This document shows positions 1 to 14,543 of a DNA stretch of 64,000 bases, in pieces (position 1 is the first letter of the stretch; the number at the start of each line of letters is the position of its first letter). The notes beneath the pieces are model-generated. The model was not told the DNA's origin, did not search any database, and saw only the letters and a program-made list of their open reading frames with translations. The stretch covers positions 62,001-126,000 of the forward strand of contig JACYXH010000320.1 of the NCBI GenBank assembly GCA_026745465.1, in the 5' to 3' direction. The position numbers and the translations under genes are program-made. The stretch comes from Lota lota (Eukaryota > Chordata > Actinopteri > Gadiformes > Lotidae).

Positions 1-407
1 ACACCGTGTATAACGCGTGTCTAAGATTACACATGTACAACTCTGGATATATATGGACATGAAACATGATGATACACATGAGAAAAAGCCACTCCCTCGG
101 ACAAACAACTAACTCTTCCCTTCCCCACCCACCCACCCACCCACCCACCCACCCACCCACCCACACGCGGTGACATCATTCAATGACATCGCTCGGTGAC
201 ATCACTCTGACATATTTTGCAAAAAGAAATGTCAGTGGGAAGAGGAGGCCGGATGTCTGCCATAAAAAAGTCATATAAACATGTAAAACTGTGCCAAGGA
301 GTTAGGCCCATTCCCCATCGCCACGTTGCAATGATTGATGTGACTGACTAGCTTCTCTAAGACAGTACAATCACTGCACTGGAGGCAAGACTGTAGCACT
401 CACAGCA

Positions 408-538
<131 letters not shown>

Positions 539-835
539 TTGAATATCACATTGTCATCAGAAACCAAGCCGTCTCTGTGCTGGGAATTCACTCAGCTGAT
601 CGGAATAAACCCAGGATGTACATTTAATTCACTATCGAACAACATTGAATAGGTGCAATATTGGTACAACTGCAAACTGGTGAACTTCGATCTGAGCTTT
701 GTGTACACTGCATAAGGTTGTGTACACTGCACAAGGTTGTGTACACTGCACAAAACAAGGCAGGGTATCGGCTGCCATTTTGCTATTGTATGAATACATT
801 TCTGGATATCCAAAGGTCCTAGAGTAGTTCCCTAA

Positions 836-878
836 TATCCTGTCTGGGATTATTAAAGTATATCTTATCTAAAAGGGT
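836..878 (+). mobile_element. Short Rex1-type tail
   Basis: TGTCTGGGATTATTAAAGTA followed by TATCTTATCT. Only the 3' end is recognisable. Confidence 0.4.
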
Positions 879-1403
879 TCATACCAAGTTATTATCACAC
901 ATTGGTAATAAAAGAAAACCGATGGTTTGTTGCTTATCAGTTTGATTTTTATCACACTGCAACGAGCCAACAACCCCTTTCCGCAGGTGTTGAGTGTCGT
1001 GGTGTAAAGGGAACAGGAAGTTAGCCTGCCGTTGTTTACAAACACAGCGCGGTCGGGCTAGCGGCGCGGCTAAGAGGCTAAGCGGTCGGGTGAGGCCACA
1101 GCGACACAGAGGTCAGCCCAGAGGAAGAGGACCTTGCCTGGGAAAGACTGAAGGGGGGGAGGAGGGGTGGGAGAGAGATGAATAGAGGGAAGGGAAATGG
1201 AGGGAGGGAGATAGAGAGAGAAAGAGAAGGCAGGGGAGAGAGGAAGAGATAAAGATTGAAAAAGATAGAAAGTGAGAGGGGGAATGAGGCAGACAGAAAG
1301 AGAGAGAGCATGAGGGGGTGCAGTAAAATGAGCTCATCGCTGGACAGAGCTGACGTCTTCTGGCCCAACTTACAGACCAGACATCATCCCAGTTTCCAGT
1401 GAT

Positions 1404-1545
<142 letters not shown>

Positions 1546-2272
1546 CCTTTTAGCAGAAGATAGACGTGATCATCATGCTTGAATATTCCAGGAAACCCCT
1601 CCTCCTTCATCCTCTCATCTCTCACTCATCCTCTGAACTCTTTTCACTCCTCCCTTTCACCCTCCTCCTCTCTCCCCCTCCCCTCTAGCCCCCCCTCGCT
1701 GTGTTCCTCTCCCCCCCCCCCCTTCATCCTACTGTTCTCTGTTTTCCTTCAGACAGATGGCCAGAGCAGCTGAGCAAGGCCAGAGGGGAGTGAGCGAGAC
1801 ATAGCAGGATGTAAAAGAGAGGGTTTCTGTGTGTGAATGTGTGTGCGTAGGTGCGTGTGTGTGTGTAAAAGGGGGAGGTTAGCCCTGGAGAGAAGATCCA
1901 CACATAGGTTTTCTCTCACACCCCCCCAGACCCAGATCAAGTCTCAGAGGTAGACCCGATAGGGGTGTGAAGAAGACCTGCTAAACCTGGTATTGTGAAG
2001 GTTTTAATGTAGCTCCTGTTAGTGACCGTAGCTATATCTGTTCATGTATCAACAATGAGCAAAACCACACTTACTTTTTATAATAAGTATAGCACCGATG
2101 TATCGGCCACCAACATTGTCAGCGATGTTAAATGACAGCATCAGCTACGCCTATGGAATAATTTGTAAAATAGATATCAGTGAAACGTTAATGAATGAAT
2201 GACAATGAACAAGCACCTACAGTTGAGTACCACATCTCTGAGGAGACAATTACACAATGTATGCACCAATTA

Positions 2273-2274
<2 letters not shown>

Positions 2275-2352
<78 letters not shown>
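2275..2352. repeat. (GT)n microsatellite
   Basis: About 38 GT units with one GC interruption near the end. Confidence 0.97.
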
Positions 2353-3269
2353 GTGTACTGTGAGTTACGGCTGGATGGGATAGCAGTAAGGTGGTTAAAC
2401 ACTCATCTACCATGGAATATGAACCATGGAGGCCCAGATTCAGGACCAGGAAGTGACCTAATGCTACTCTACGTTGCTATGGGGACCAGATAACATCCAC
2501 ACAATGTTTGTGTGGTGTGTTCTTAAGGGGTGGATTTCAGTGGCTAATTTACATTTAATCAAATCACCAAAAACATGGACCCCTAGATAATGTCAAACCC
2601 TGAGTGGCTCCTGGGTGCCCCTAAGGGCCTGGGGTGACAGGGCAGGTGTGGTTGTTGTAGCTTGGTCAGAAGCCCAGGCTTCTGTGGAGGGTGGAGAAGG
2701 AAGATATTCATTTCAGGACAGTTTACTGCTTACTTTCCCCAGGGTTAAAACCAACCAAGCATGGGGAGGCAGCTTTAATTTTGATCTACCACCGCGTATC
2801 TGGAACCAGCGTCCAGAACGTCACGGCTGAGGTCTGCCTCGCCACTGTTTACTTTTAAATAGCCACAGCTTTTTATAATAAAAAAAACCAAAAGTATAGC
2901 CTGTACTTATTACCATCTTTTACTTGACTTTTTAATACTTTTTTAATGGTTTTCCTTCGTTGCGTCTCGGTTACAGGGGGTGAAGAAGAGGCGTTTGCAG
3001 CGCGACAGCGGTGCGTGTGAGCCGTGTTTGACTCCACGTGTACGGCGACGCAGCGTTCTCCACAGCGTGACCGGGGGGATGATGGTTCCGGGGGGATGAT
3101 GGTTCCGGGGGGATGATGGTTCCGGGGGGATGATGGTTCCGGGGGGATGATGGTTCCGGGGGGATGATGGTGTTTCACGTGCTCAACGCCTGAGAGGCAC
3201 TTCGGAACTGGGGTGAGCGGCCACAGTGCACTCACTGTACGGGCAGGATGGTGTGTTTGTACGAGAGAG

Positions 3270-3405
3270 ACAGGTAAAGGTACTTTTATTGTCACATACA
3301 CATACGTATAGTGAAATCTTTCCTCTGCATTTAACCCATCCCTCAAGGGAGCAGTGGGCAGTCAATCACAGCGCCCGGGGAGCGGTTGGGGTCCACAGAG
3401 ACATG
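3270..3405. mobile_element. Interspersed repeat fragment (family not named)
   Basis: TTTATTGTCACATACACATA, then GCATTTAACCCATCCC and GGGAGCAGTGGGCAGTCA with GCGCCCGGGGAGC: a block that recurs widely in fish genomes as a repeat remnant. The class is uncertain. Confidence 0.5.
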
Positions 3406-6181
3406 CACCGGTGAGAGAGAGACACACACACACACTGAGGAAAGGAGGGTTATGGCTGGAGAGAGATACAGTAAGAGACCGGTGAGAGAGAGATAAACTG
3501 AGATAGAGTGACGCACACAAACACACAAATATTGTTACAAGCCAAATTGGGTTTCAGTAGCCCCTAGGGGTCATACAATGCTCCAGAACAATATGGGATC
3601 TTACGCCACTAGTTAACACAACAAACCAACCTTGGGGCCTGTGTACCAGACCTGTTAACAATGCTATCCCCACTAGCATCTGCTAGCCACATTAGCATCA
3701 ACTAGCCTCATTAGTATCTGCTAGGCTCACCATCCCCTGCAAGTCCTATTAGCCTTTATTAGCACTGAGTGTATCTACTAGCACATAACGAGCTATTATA
3801 TGAGCCCTATTAGCCTCTGCAAGGCCCTTTAACCTCAGCTAGCCTCATTAGAATCTGCTGACCCCTATTAGCCTCTGCTAGTCACATTAGCCAGCTCCGT
3901 TAGCACTTGTACCCTTATGCAAGCCAGTACATTTGAACCTACAATGTTTGGGTATTTTCTGATCAGAAGAAAGCAGGGTTGAGATTTTGGATGCAATTGA
4001 ATAGGAATGCAATATTGAATATTGGCAAATTGTGTACTCAATATCAAAGAATATCACCAATAAACAAATGCACGTGATACCCAGAATTACATAAAACACA
4101 TTGGATTTATAATGAAAAGTTCACATGTGTAAGTCAAGGTCCGAGATCTTACTGGCAGTAAAGTACTTAAGGTGGATATTTCTCTGTCTCGGTTGTATCG
4201 TGTCAATGGCAATGGATAAGGAGAGTCTATGTTCATTTGATATTGAATCTCCAGCCTTCCTTAGCACGTTTCCAACTCTTTGTAACAGCTTTCATAAAGT
4301 GACTCACCACACGCATATCAGATATCACCAGGCACAGTATCACAGTCAATAACAAAACACAGCAATCTCATCTTTCAAACAAACTTCCCTGCTCTGGTTT
4401 TGGTGGCTGTGACGGTGTCCTGGTTTCACCCCGGGTGGATTAACTCTGCATAGGTGCAACCAAACCAAATTATTTGCATAGGATATTTGACAGTACACCA
4501 TAGCAACGGGTGTAGGCCAGGAAGTGAGTCTGGAAATGAGGACTGTGGCCAATCAGCAAAGCCCTGTCCTCTTATGGCTAAGAAGTCTGTTTGGACTAGA
4601 CACACTTTCTTGGTCATTTTTCCCATAATGCATTAGAAATGGTTAGGTATTAAGTGAAGGTTTACAGGTTTTAGGTATTTGGTTACAAACGGTTGAGTTT
4701 AACTATTACAATTACGGATACTTAAATAATAAATTATTAGAATCTCAACTCTGTTGCTGTGTTTGTGTGTGTCTGTGGCTGGTGCTGTGGATGTGCTTTG
4801 TGCATGTGTGTGTGAAGTGATCAATTCTGATGTCTGGAACTGACTGTGCTTTTTCTTTTGGAGATGGAGATTACCTCTCCATCACCCTGCCTCTGTCTCT
4901 CACCCTCTCTCTTCTTTTTTTCTATTAATCTTTCTCATTCTCTCTCACTCTGCCTGTCTTTCCATCTCTTTCTCTCACACCCTGCCCCACTTTCTCACTC
5001 TGCATCTCTCCCTACATCTCTCTCCACCTCTCTACATCACTCTGTGTCCAGTATTTGCGGTGTCATTTTGACTGATCCAAGTCATCTATCAGTGTCCTGG
5101 GTGAAGGAACTACTTTATAAACTAACTGAACTGGAAATCTCCAAGCCTCTCCCTGCTATTCCCTCTATTCTGCAGTTTAACAAGAAAGGTTTAGAAGCCG
5201 CAAAACCCCTCTCTGCATTCTATACAACTATAGTATACAACAACTAGTCTTTGTTTGTCTTTGAACAAAAAGTGCTGTTAGGCTGCTAACTACAAAACGC
5301 CTTTTAAATGTGTCATTCTTTTACAAATCTCCATTAATCACATTAAACGATGTCTTCATGTTGTGCAGCTTGTGGATAATGTAATGTTGATTCTGAATTC
5401 TCAGAGAGGCAATCTGTGCTGAGCAGATTGTGTTTTCATACACAACCCATTATGGCCAATTTGTTTGCTTTTAATTAATAGGCCTAATTAATTGCCTAAC
5501 CTGCTGGTTTAAGGGGACATATCTGATGTTGCTTTAAGGGCCAGCTCAATATTGAGGTTTATGGGAACACATGTTCGACAGTTTGTTTACACTGAAGGTA
5601 AACAAGGAGGATCTAGCCAACAGCCCTTTCTCAGATTCATCTCACTGGTTCTGCATGGATTCAGGCCGCCATTGTTCTGCTAAATCATACATGTACAGCA
5701 GTAAAGCCCATTGATATATGATTGTATTTGAACAACAAATGACTTCTCCAATGCTAATTGCACAATACCTTGAAAATGTCATTTTGATGTATAATATTAC
5801 ATTTAGGTATACAAATCTCTATGTATAAGTATAGGTATACAATTATGGATAGTTCTGTGTAGGTATAAGATTATAGATAGCTGGGTTGAGGTATACAATT
5901 ATAGATTGTAACATTTTGGTATGGGTTTGTGTGGCTAAGGATTGGGGTCAGGATATGGGGGAAAAGCAAGGCATAGTGGGAAATATACCAGGAAATGACT
6001 ATAGTTGCACCCTCTGAGCAATGCATTTTAAAATGTCTTCCATGGCCCATGAGCAACAGGAACACCAAGGCCTTCCTCCCAGAGATATAAGGTCTGCGAT
6101 ACTTACGAATGACAAGAGGAGAGCATGCACCCAGATCTACAGTGAGGGAATTCAGCCTTATTTACATGACCTGAAATGCAG

Positions 6182-6463
<282 letters not shown>

Positions 6464-7688
6464 TTTGATCGGCAAACCACTGGAAAATATCCTGAGGGGC
6501 CCCTCCCCTCTGAGCTATACCAGCCCACAAACCAACAAAGGATTATGGTTGGATGCGATTATGTTTAATCAATCATACACACACTCACTCTCCTCAACGC
6601 AACCATTAGCTAATAATGGCCGAGGCAGCTAGCTGTGATAATCCTATCCATGATCCTAACAGCCAATCTGTATGCATCCTGTCACACCATCGCATGAGAG
6701 ATTGCTGATTTAGATTAATATTTATATTTTATCGGGCTTTTTTATAACGAAAACAAAACAATTAAATGGAAAACCGTTAAATTTGTCTATTACAAACGAT
6801 GATCTGAAGCCACTAGGCTCACTTACCGTGAAATGGATGTGCGTGGAAACAGATGCAACACATGGTAAAGTTGGCAGGGAATCACTTTAAAGTCACACAA
6901 AATCCCAAAAACATCCTGTTTCGGCAAAACAGCTAACAGGGTTGAAAGTGAGCTAGCATCTTGTGTTGTCTTTAAACAGGGACAGGACTGCTAAGCACAT
7001 CTGACTCCCAGACAGTGTTCACTGGTGTGGATCCTTACTGTCGCTATCTGGGAGGGTTCCAGAGACACACAGAGATCCATGGATATTCTGGCAGTCTAGA
7101 CTGAAACAGGCTGTGGTAATCAGGTCATAAGCACATTTGAATAGCTAACTAATTCTGTGACCTCCTTTTTACAGACAGACTCCTCTGTTTAATGTAAGGC
7201 TGTGGAGATAGTTAAGCATCACTTGCACGTATGTTCACTGTTTGCGTACACAGCAGAGCAGGTGATTTATTGTTATAACTTATAATGCCTTTGTCGTCTG
7301 GAAATGTAATATTGCGCTGTATAGATTTGAAATCGTATTTCATGGCCATAAAACCATAACCACAATGAGACAGAGGAACAGAGAGAGAACGTGAGACAAA
7401 GAGATGGAGAGAATAAATATTTATATTCAAAGTAGAGCAGGTGATGTGATGTTGTCGCTTTTATCTGAAGTCTTGGTTATTGTAGTATTGTGATGTATGT
7501 TTTTTTAAACGTCGTAGTTCATTGTCATAGAGGCTGCAGTATAATTTGATGAAAATGTAAATATTTATAGTATTCAAAACTCCGAACAGGAAAGGTTAAT
7601 GAGCTGACACTGAGCATGTGCAGTACCTTGTTCCCGCTATGCTCACTATTAGACGTTGCATCGAGTGATCTGCAATTAAATTGACACG

Positions 7689-7768
7689 GACCATAACAGC
7701 CTTGTACTTTTAAGCCAAGCCAAGCTAGCAAGCTTGGCTTGACTTTAAAGTACAAGGCTGTTATGGTC
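7689..7768. repeat. 80-bp near-perfect inverted repeat (hairpin or MITE-like)
   Basis: The two 40-base arms, starting GACCATAACAGCCTTGTACT and ending with its reverse complement, match at about 36 of 40 positions, with almost no loop (CTAGC centre). Confidence 0.9.
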
Positions 7769-8262
7769 AATTTAGCTTTTATATCTGCATGGTTTCTATC
7801 TCCACAGATAGAACCCAAACAAGTCTCTCCTCCTCCGTCGCATTAAAACACTCTCCCTTGTTCTGGGGCGTCGGCCTTCCCTACCACCCAGCGCACGCAG
7901 AAGTCTCTGTGGCGGAAAGAGCTCTCTGATTTTCACAGTGCATGACTTGTACACACACACACACACACTTAATCATATACAAAAAGAGACACACATGCTC
8001 ACTGTCCCCCGGGCAAACTCTAAATAAAAAGGCAGGATTGTGGGGGAAGGAGAGAGCAGTAGGGTGGGGGGGGGGGTGGGAGAGTGAAAGGGCAAGAGAG
8101 ACAGAGAGCGCGCTCTAGCTTGCTGGTTTATAATAGAACAGTTTACAGGGGAGGCTTGGAAAGTTTCGGAGAAGATGGTGGTAGCATGTGTTTAGTGTGT
8201 ATGTATAAATGTGTGCAGAATATTTTAGGCTTTTAATATGTATTTGTCCGATGTGTACAGTT

Positions 8263-8266
<4 letters not shown>

Positions 8267-8338
<72 letters not shown>
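8267..8338. repeat. (GT)n microsatellite
   Basis: About 36 GT units. Confidence 0.97.
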
Positions 8339-8342
<4 letters not shown>

Positions 8343-9111
8343 GAGATTTTTGTGAGCAGATGTTGCATTTATCTTTGCTTCTTTTTAAATGTGTTTGTGT
8401 GTGTGCTGACTGAGAAGGGCCTATTTAATTAGTGTTTAGGCCCTCTTGACCCTGTGAGACACCCTTTAATCTCTAGAAGCAGCAGGGGCCCTACTCTGGG
8501 CCCTCTGACACAGCTAATGAACTGTGGCCCTCGAGGGCCGATACACTGACCACATATCAGATCATCAGATCAACTGAGCGATCAATGTGGTGCAACTTCT
8601 TATTTAAAATACCAGGGTGAAATACCACATTATCATGGCAATAATCCCTAATTATCCAGCTCTAATCCACAGACCGCCTAACACAGCTAGGTCACACTTT
8701 CCTCAGAGTGGGGAAAATAACACCCATTTGTTTCATCAATGTTAACCCGCCATGTGTTGGGTGGACGGATGAATGCTTAACATTGTGTGGATAAAAAGAG
8801 TTGCATTCTGTGGCGGGGAGGCTTTTTTTTTTTAAAGAGGATTATGAAAGAAGACACACACAGATCAGTGTTGTCCTTCAAGTCGCAGCATCGCAGGCAA
8901 AACAACCCATTTTAGTTAAAGTGAATTGATTCTGACCCACTTGTGTGAACAGTGCCTCCCTTCTTTGCACTACAGTATTGCTTAAGTCAACTAATAAGTG
9001 TATTAAGATTCATTAGCATCAATCCCTTGTGTAATTAATGTGTAGTTAGTCGTTTCCGGCATTACTCAAGGAATGCCACTAATGCAACACAATTGACAAC
9101 TTTGGGTTATC

Positions 9112-9300
9112 ACCACTTACACATTTAGCAGACACTATTATCCCAAAGGACTCACAGTGAATTCAGCAAGCCAGGTAGGGCCTCTTGCTCCAGGATGCCT
9201 AACTGTTAAAAGGTAGACTGTGGAAGTTGAGGATCAAACCCAGTGTCTTTCAGATGGGATTCGGGACAGCCTAGCCACCTCACTATCCGGTCCCAAAACG
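9112..9300 (-). mobile_element. tRNA-derived SINE, inverted
   Basis: On the minus strand it runs from AGGTGGCTAGGCTGTCC and a B-box-like GGGTTTGATCCT to the conserved tail, seen inverted on the plus strand as CATTTAGCAGACACTATTAT. Same general family as the copy near 37.9 kb, more diverged. Confidence 0.75.
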
Positions 9301-10639
9301 TTATCCCCGGTCTGTCTAGCGGACTTATTCAGGCAACGGCCATATTGGTTCTGCATTCACTCCCCCCACCCCCTCAGCTACCGTTTAGATCCAAGATGGA
9401 ACCAAGAGGACCACTAGATGGTGAAGGCCCATTGAAACTCAAACTAGCATTCAGCGTCATTCCCCTCCCAATAGTCTAGAGACAACAACGTGACAACCAC
9501 ACCAGTAAAGCAGTAACAGTCAGCTAGTTCATAATTTACCCACCCGGTGATGTTCACAGGCACCTCCGTAAAACAGCGCTACACGCCCAGACAGAGCGGG
9601 CCTCCTCCAGCAGGTCAGGGCCAGGAATAGCCCAGCCTTAATAATTCACCGCTCTCTGCCGCAAGGTGCAGAAGATGCTAGAGGAACGAGAGCAGATGCA
9701 CGCAAGATTTTCTTCCGTGACTCACTTAGGTGGCGACTGCTGGGTTTCATCCTCTGTTGCCATGATGACGCACCCCAAGAACCACGCCTGGCAAGGCAAA
9801 CCGGGTCGGCTCATTTACTGGAGTTCTCTAGGAGTGCGTGTGTGTGTTTGTTTGTGTTTTACTGCATGCGTGTCTCTGTGTCTGTGTGTGGGTTTAAGTG
9901 TGTGGTTGTGTTTGTCTGCGTGCGTGCGAGTGTAACATTCTCTCTGCGGAGAGGAGAATGTGAGGCATGCAGAGTGAGGTCAGTGGCACCACAGGCTGGC
10001 ATGGGGTCTGCCCACTCTGCGTCCTGACAATACCAGCCTCACAAACCCTGCCCTCATTATGGGATGCCCAGACCCACTTTTACATGAAAACATGTGAACA
10101 AGTCCACCAAATATGAACACATAGAGAAGCAAAGTAACCTTTGCTGAACAATGATATGTACTACAAAATGCAGCATCTAAACGTTGTATATTACAGAATG
10201 TTACATGCAACAACTCAAGCATTCATTGTTTGTGTCGTTTTTATCGTGGACATATTTCTGACTGTGTTGAAAAGTCAAAAGGCAACTGGATGTTGACATG
10301 AAATCTGAACTTGTGCTGATGGTTAACATCGGCTGTTGAGATGCAAACTGGGCTAACGTTAGACTAGTATCTGCTACCAGAACTAGCTAAGACATGATCA
10401 ACTCACTGGAAGATGTTCGAGAGGGGGCCAACCGCGCCGGATCATAATTGGTATTAAAGCAGATGGCTTTGGAGTGGGGGTCGTGTGGACAGGGGAGATG
10501 AGGGGGAATTGAAAGGAGATCTGGAGGAGGGGGTGAGGGGTCAAAAGGAAGAAAGAAGAGAGGAGCTTAGTGCTGAAGGGGCATGGAGGGTACAAAAGAG
10601 AGCATCGTTGGACCTTCAACGATTGTTTCAGTTACATTG

Positions 10640-10915
10640 TTGCTAATGTTCGGTTGCATTTATGCTCATTTTCAGTAGCAGGGATGCTAATGTTTGGTAG
10701 CATAGATGTTAATGTTCAGTAGCATGATGGCTAATGTTCAGTAGCATGGATGCTAATGTTTGGTAGCATAGATGTTAATGTTCAGTAGCATGATGGCTAA
10801 TGTTCGGTAGCATGGATGTTAATGTTCGGTAGCATGATGGCTAATGTTCAGTAGCATGGATGCTAATGTTCGGTAGCATGGATGTTAAAGTTCAGAAGCG
10901 TTAGCATTGCTAATG
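10640..10915. repeat. 22-bp minisatellite, about 12 imperfect units
   Basis: Units of the form GCTAATGTTCAGTAGCATGA, with GTTCGG, GTTTGG and GATGTT variants. Confidence 0.9.
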
Positions 10916-11719
10916 TTCCATTCAGCTCAGCGGAACACTGGCCCAACACAAATAACCAGAGCACAGCTGTTTGTGCATTTAACCAAAACCATTAGTCATA
11001 GATAAACACAGGCTATAACACAGAGGGGAAAATCCAATGCCCTATTAAAAGCACAGTTTGAATTTAAAAGTGCACGACCAAAATAAATGATCATGAATAA
11101 TGGAACAATACTAATCCTGCGTACTTATCTACGTAAAGAGGCCTTAAACGTACATGAGCAGACCTATCTCAGATGGCCTCCTGCACAACAGTTGGCCAGT
11201 ACACAACATGTCTCCTTTCATCCTCTACCCCCATAGGTCTAATAAGAAGCCCCCCCCCATTCCCATGGGTACCTTGTCAATCATCCTGGGAGTTATGCAA
11301 CATCCAGCCAGTAGGATCACAGCAGACTGCACCCCCGCCACTCCTTCAACCCCTTTTCAATCAGTCAGAATGATACTGTGCCGACGCCCCCCCCCCCCCC
11401 CACTGTCTCCGCCATTGTGGCTCCCCCTCCCGTCCATTGCGGCTCAAACTGCATTACTACTGTTGGAGCAGCCGTGACCCGTCTTTTCATCCAACAATAA
11501 GAACGACGTTCTCATGCTGAGGCTCTTTCCAGCACGACCCTGATAACCACGAGCCTTGAGGAGAGGAGAGGGGAGGAGGAGAGGGGAGGGGAGGAGGAGA
11601 GGAGTAAGGGAGGATGAAGGATGAAGGGAGAGCTCAGGAAAGGAGAGAAGTTGAGTGGAGGGAGAGGAGGAGAGTATGCGAGAGGAGGAGACTAGACATT
11701 GGGTCTTTGGACATTAAGT

Positions 11720-11820
11720 GATGGTGGTGGTGGTGGTGGTGGTGGTGGTGGTGGTGGTGGTGGTGGTGGGGATGGTGGTGGTGGGGATGGTGGTGGTGGG
11801 GATGGTGGTGGTGGGTGGGG
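11720..11820. repeat. (TGG)n microsatellite
   Basis: About 16 TGG units, then TGGTGGTGGGGA units. Confidence 0.95.
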
Positions 11821-12069
11821 TGGAGTGGTTTCATAGCAGGCACATGACAGCCAGCTGAACCCAGCCATTGTCTCCGCCACCTCAAGGCTAACTCCGGGGC
11901 TAGCCTGATGCTAATTTGAGGCTAATCCCAAATCACACATCTCCCACACAACCCCCCTTCCTTCCTGACCTCGGAGGTCGGGACCCCGCCCGGTTCTCTT
12001 CACACACAAACAAACCGGAGCAAAACAATGGCTGCTACCCTCCACAGCATTCCTGCTCCCCACACGCCG

Positions 12070-12120
12070 GGGGAGGGGAGAGGGAGAGGGAGAGGGAGAG
12101 AGGGCGAGAGAGAGAGAGAG

Positions 12121-12178
<58 letters not shown>

Positions 12179-12215
12179 AGAGAGAGGGAGGGAGAGGGAG
12201 AGAGAGAGGGAGGGA
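12070..12215. repeat. (GA)n / GGGAGA purine tract
   Basis: A GA dinucleotide run flanked by GGGAGA units. Confidence 0.93.
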
Positions 12216-13065
12216 GAGATGAACACTGAAAGAAAAACGGAGGCAGAGAGAGAGACACTTGAGCGAGCCCGACAAGAGACGCAGAGAGAAAAACTAAGGA
12301 CAGAGCAAGAGTCAGAGAGAGGGGGAGAGAGAGACTTCTTGGACAGGGTGGTGATGTAAGAGAGGCCCCTGACAACGGGGCCATGGACTCTATTAGTTAA
12401 ACAGCTCTCGATCTCTGTGGCAGCCGGGCCACAACAAGTCATCCAGCCAAGTCTCTCTCCTCCCTCTCGTCTTTCCTCTGTCTCTGTGTGTCTCTCTTTC
12501 GTTCTGTCTCTCTCTGTATCCCTCTATGTCCTCTTCCTGAATCCCTCTATATTTCTCCTCTCCCTCTGTCTGTATCGGTCCATCCTCTCTCCTCTCTTCA
12601 TCTCGATCTCTCCCTGCATGACTCTCTTCTCTACCTCCACCTTAAAGTACACCTTGGGGTCTCTGTCCTCCGCAGGGGGGGGGGGGGGGGGGGGGGCTGG
12701 TAGCTCCTCCCACCGACGGGAGCGTTACACCAGGTTCAACGGGTCGGGGGCGACCACCACGAGACAAAAAACACCACTAGAGCGAGGCCCTCTACCAAGT
12801 CAGGCCACGCTTGCTCGCCCCATATGCCCTGACCGAGGCCCAATAGCGTGCTCAAGGAAAAGCATGGGCGGTGAGGTTGTGGGACAGCCACCCGGTGGGG
12901 GGGGGGGGGGGGGGGGGTCACGTGCCCGGGATGACACCGCTAATCCTCCCGGAGATTCTCGCTGACAGAGGGTTAGTCGCTTGCACTAGCTAAACCGACG
13001 CATTGAGGATATTCCAAATAACTGGGCGTCACCCCCCCACTCTCTGAAGATACATACAGCAGCAA

Positions 13066-13202
<137 letters not shown>

Positions 13203-13432
13203 GGTTGACACCAAGAGGTGGGGCGGGGCCCTTCTCCTGGCGGTCTGGCCCCCGGGGGACGGTCAGATTCACGCACGACAGAGCTTGTTAACCCTGGACA
13301 AAGACAGACGCTAATCCAGTTAAGAGAGAGAAAGAGAGAACGCGCGAGAGAGAGAGAGGATGATGAATATAGAGACTATACCAGAACTTCAGTGTCCCAC
13401 AAAGATAAACACTATAGGAAGGCAGGGCCTAT

Positions 13433-13875
13433 CAACCCTCTCTCTCCGACTCACCTCTCTCCCTCCACGTCTCCCCTCTCTCTCCGACTCACCTCTCTCC
13501 CTCCACGTCTCCCCTCTCTCTCCGACTCACCTCTCTCCCTCCACGTCTCCCCTCTCTCTCCGACTCACCTCTCTCCCTCCACGTCTCCCCTCTCTCCGAC
13601 TCACCTCTCTCCGACTCACCTCTCTCCCTCCACGTCTCCCCTCTCTCCGACTCACCTCTCTCCCTCCACGTCTCCCCTCTCTCCGACTCACCTCTCTCCG
13701 ACTCACCTCTCTCCCTCCACGTCTCCCCTCTCTCCGACTCACCTCTCTCCGACTCACCTCTCTCCCTCCACGTCTCCCCTCTCTCCGACTCACCTCTCTC
13801 CGACTCACCTCTCTCCCTCCACGTCTCCCCTCTCTCCGACTCACCTCTCTCCTCTCTCCGACTCACCTCTCTCCC
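13433..13875. repeat. CT-rich minisatellite of 36-52-bp units
   Basis: Higher-order array of CTCTCTCCGACTCACC and CTCCCTCCACGTCTCC blocks. The first block is sometimes doubled, giving alternating unit lengths. Confidence 0.92.
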
Positions 13876-14338
13876 CCCATGCCTCTAACTCCCTACCTCC
13901 TTTCCTCTCCCCACCACCTAATCTCCACCTCCCCTCCCTTATGTCCCTTCAGGCCTCCATCTCCCTTTCTTACTCCTCCACTCCCATCCACCCTCCCTAA
14001 ACCTCCCCTCTCTCCCCCTCCATCCATACCTGCCCTCCGACTCCCAACTCGGACAACGAACAAGGGACCCTGCGGTGGGGTGGGGACCCCCAAACCACAA
14101 GAGTACAGGCGGCTGGTGAGGGTTTGGGGGGGCCTGCGGGGGCTGAACAGCCTGGCAGCGAGGAGGTGGACCAGGGGGTATGATCAATGGAGGAGGAGGC
14201 GGGGAGGTAAACAGAGAGAGAGACAGGGAGAGGTCCATTAGTGGGGGCTGTTTTACTCTGATGCAGTCTGGCCAGTTCCCCTGGGGAGATGGCAGCAGTA
14301 TCAGATGGTGCTAGGAGAGGACTCGGTGTGGGGGGGGG

Positions 14339-14543
<205 letters not shown>

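Noticed and set aside
2380..2460. Possible SINE head with tRNA-like boxes
   Set aside because: Box matches are too degraded and no SINE body or tail follows.
13218..14241. Plus-strand frames of 260-293 residues
   Set aside because: Almost entirely translated CT-rich minisatellite, with no splice sites or recognisable domain.
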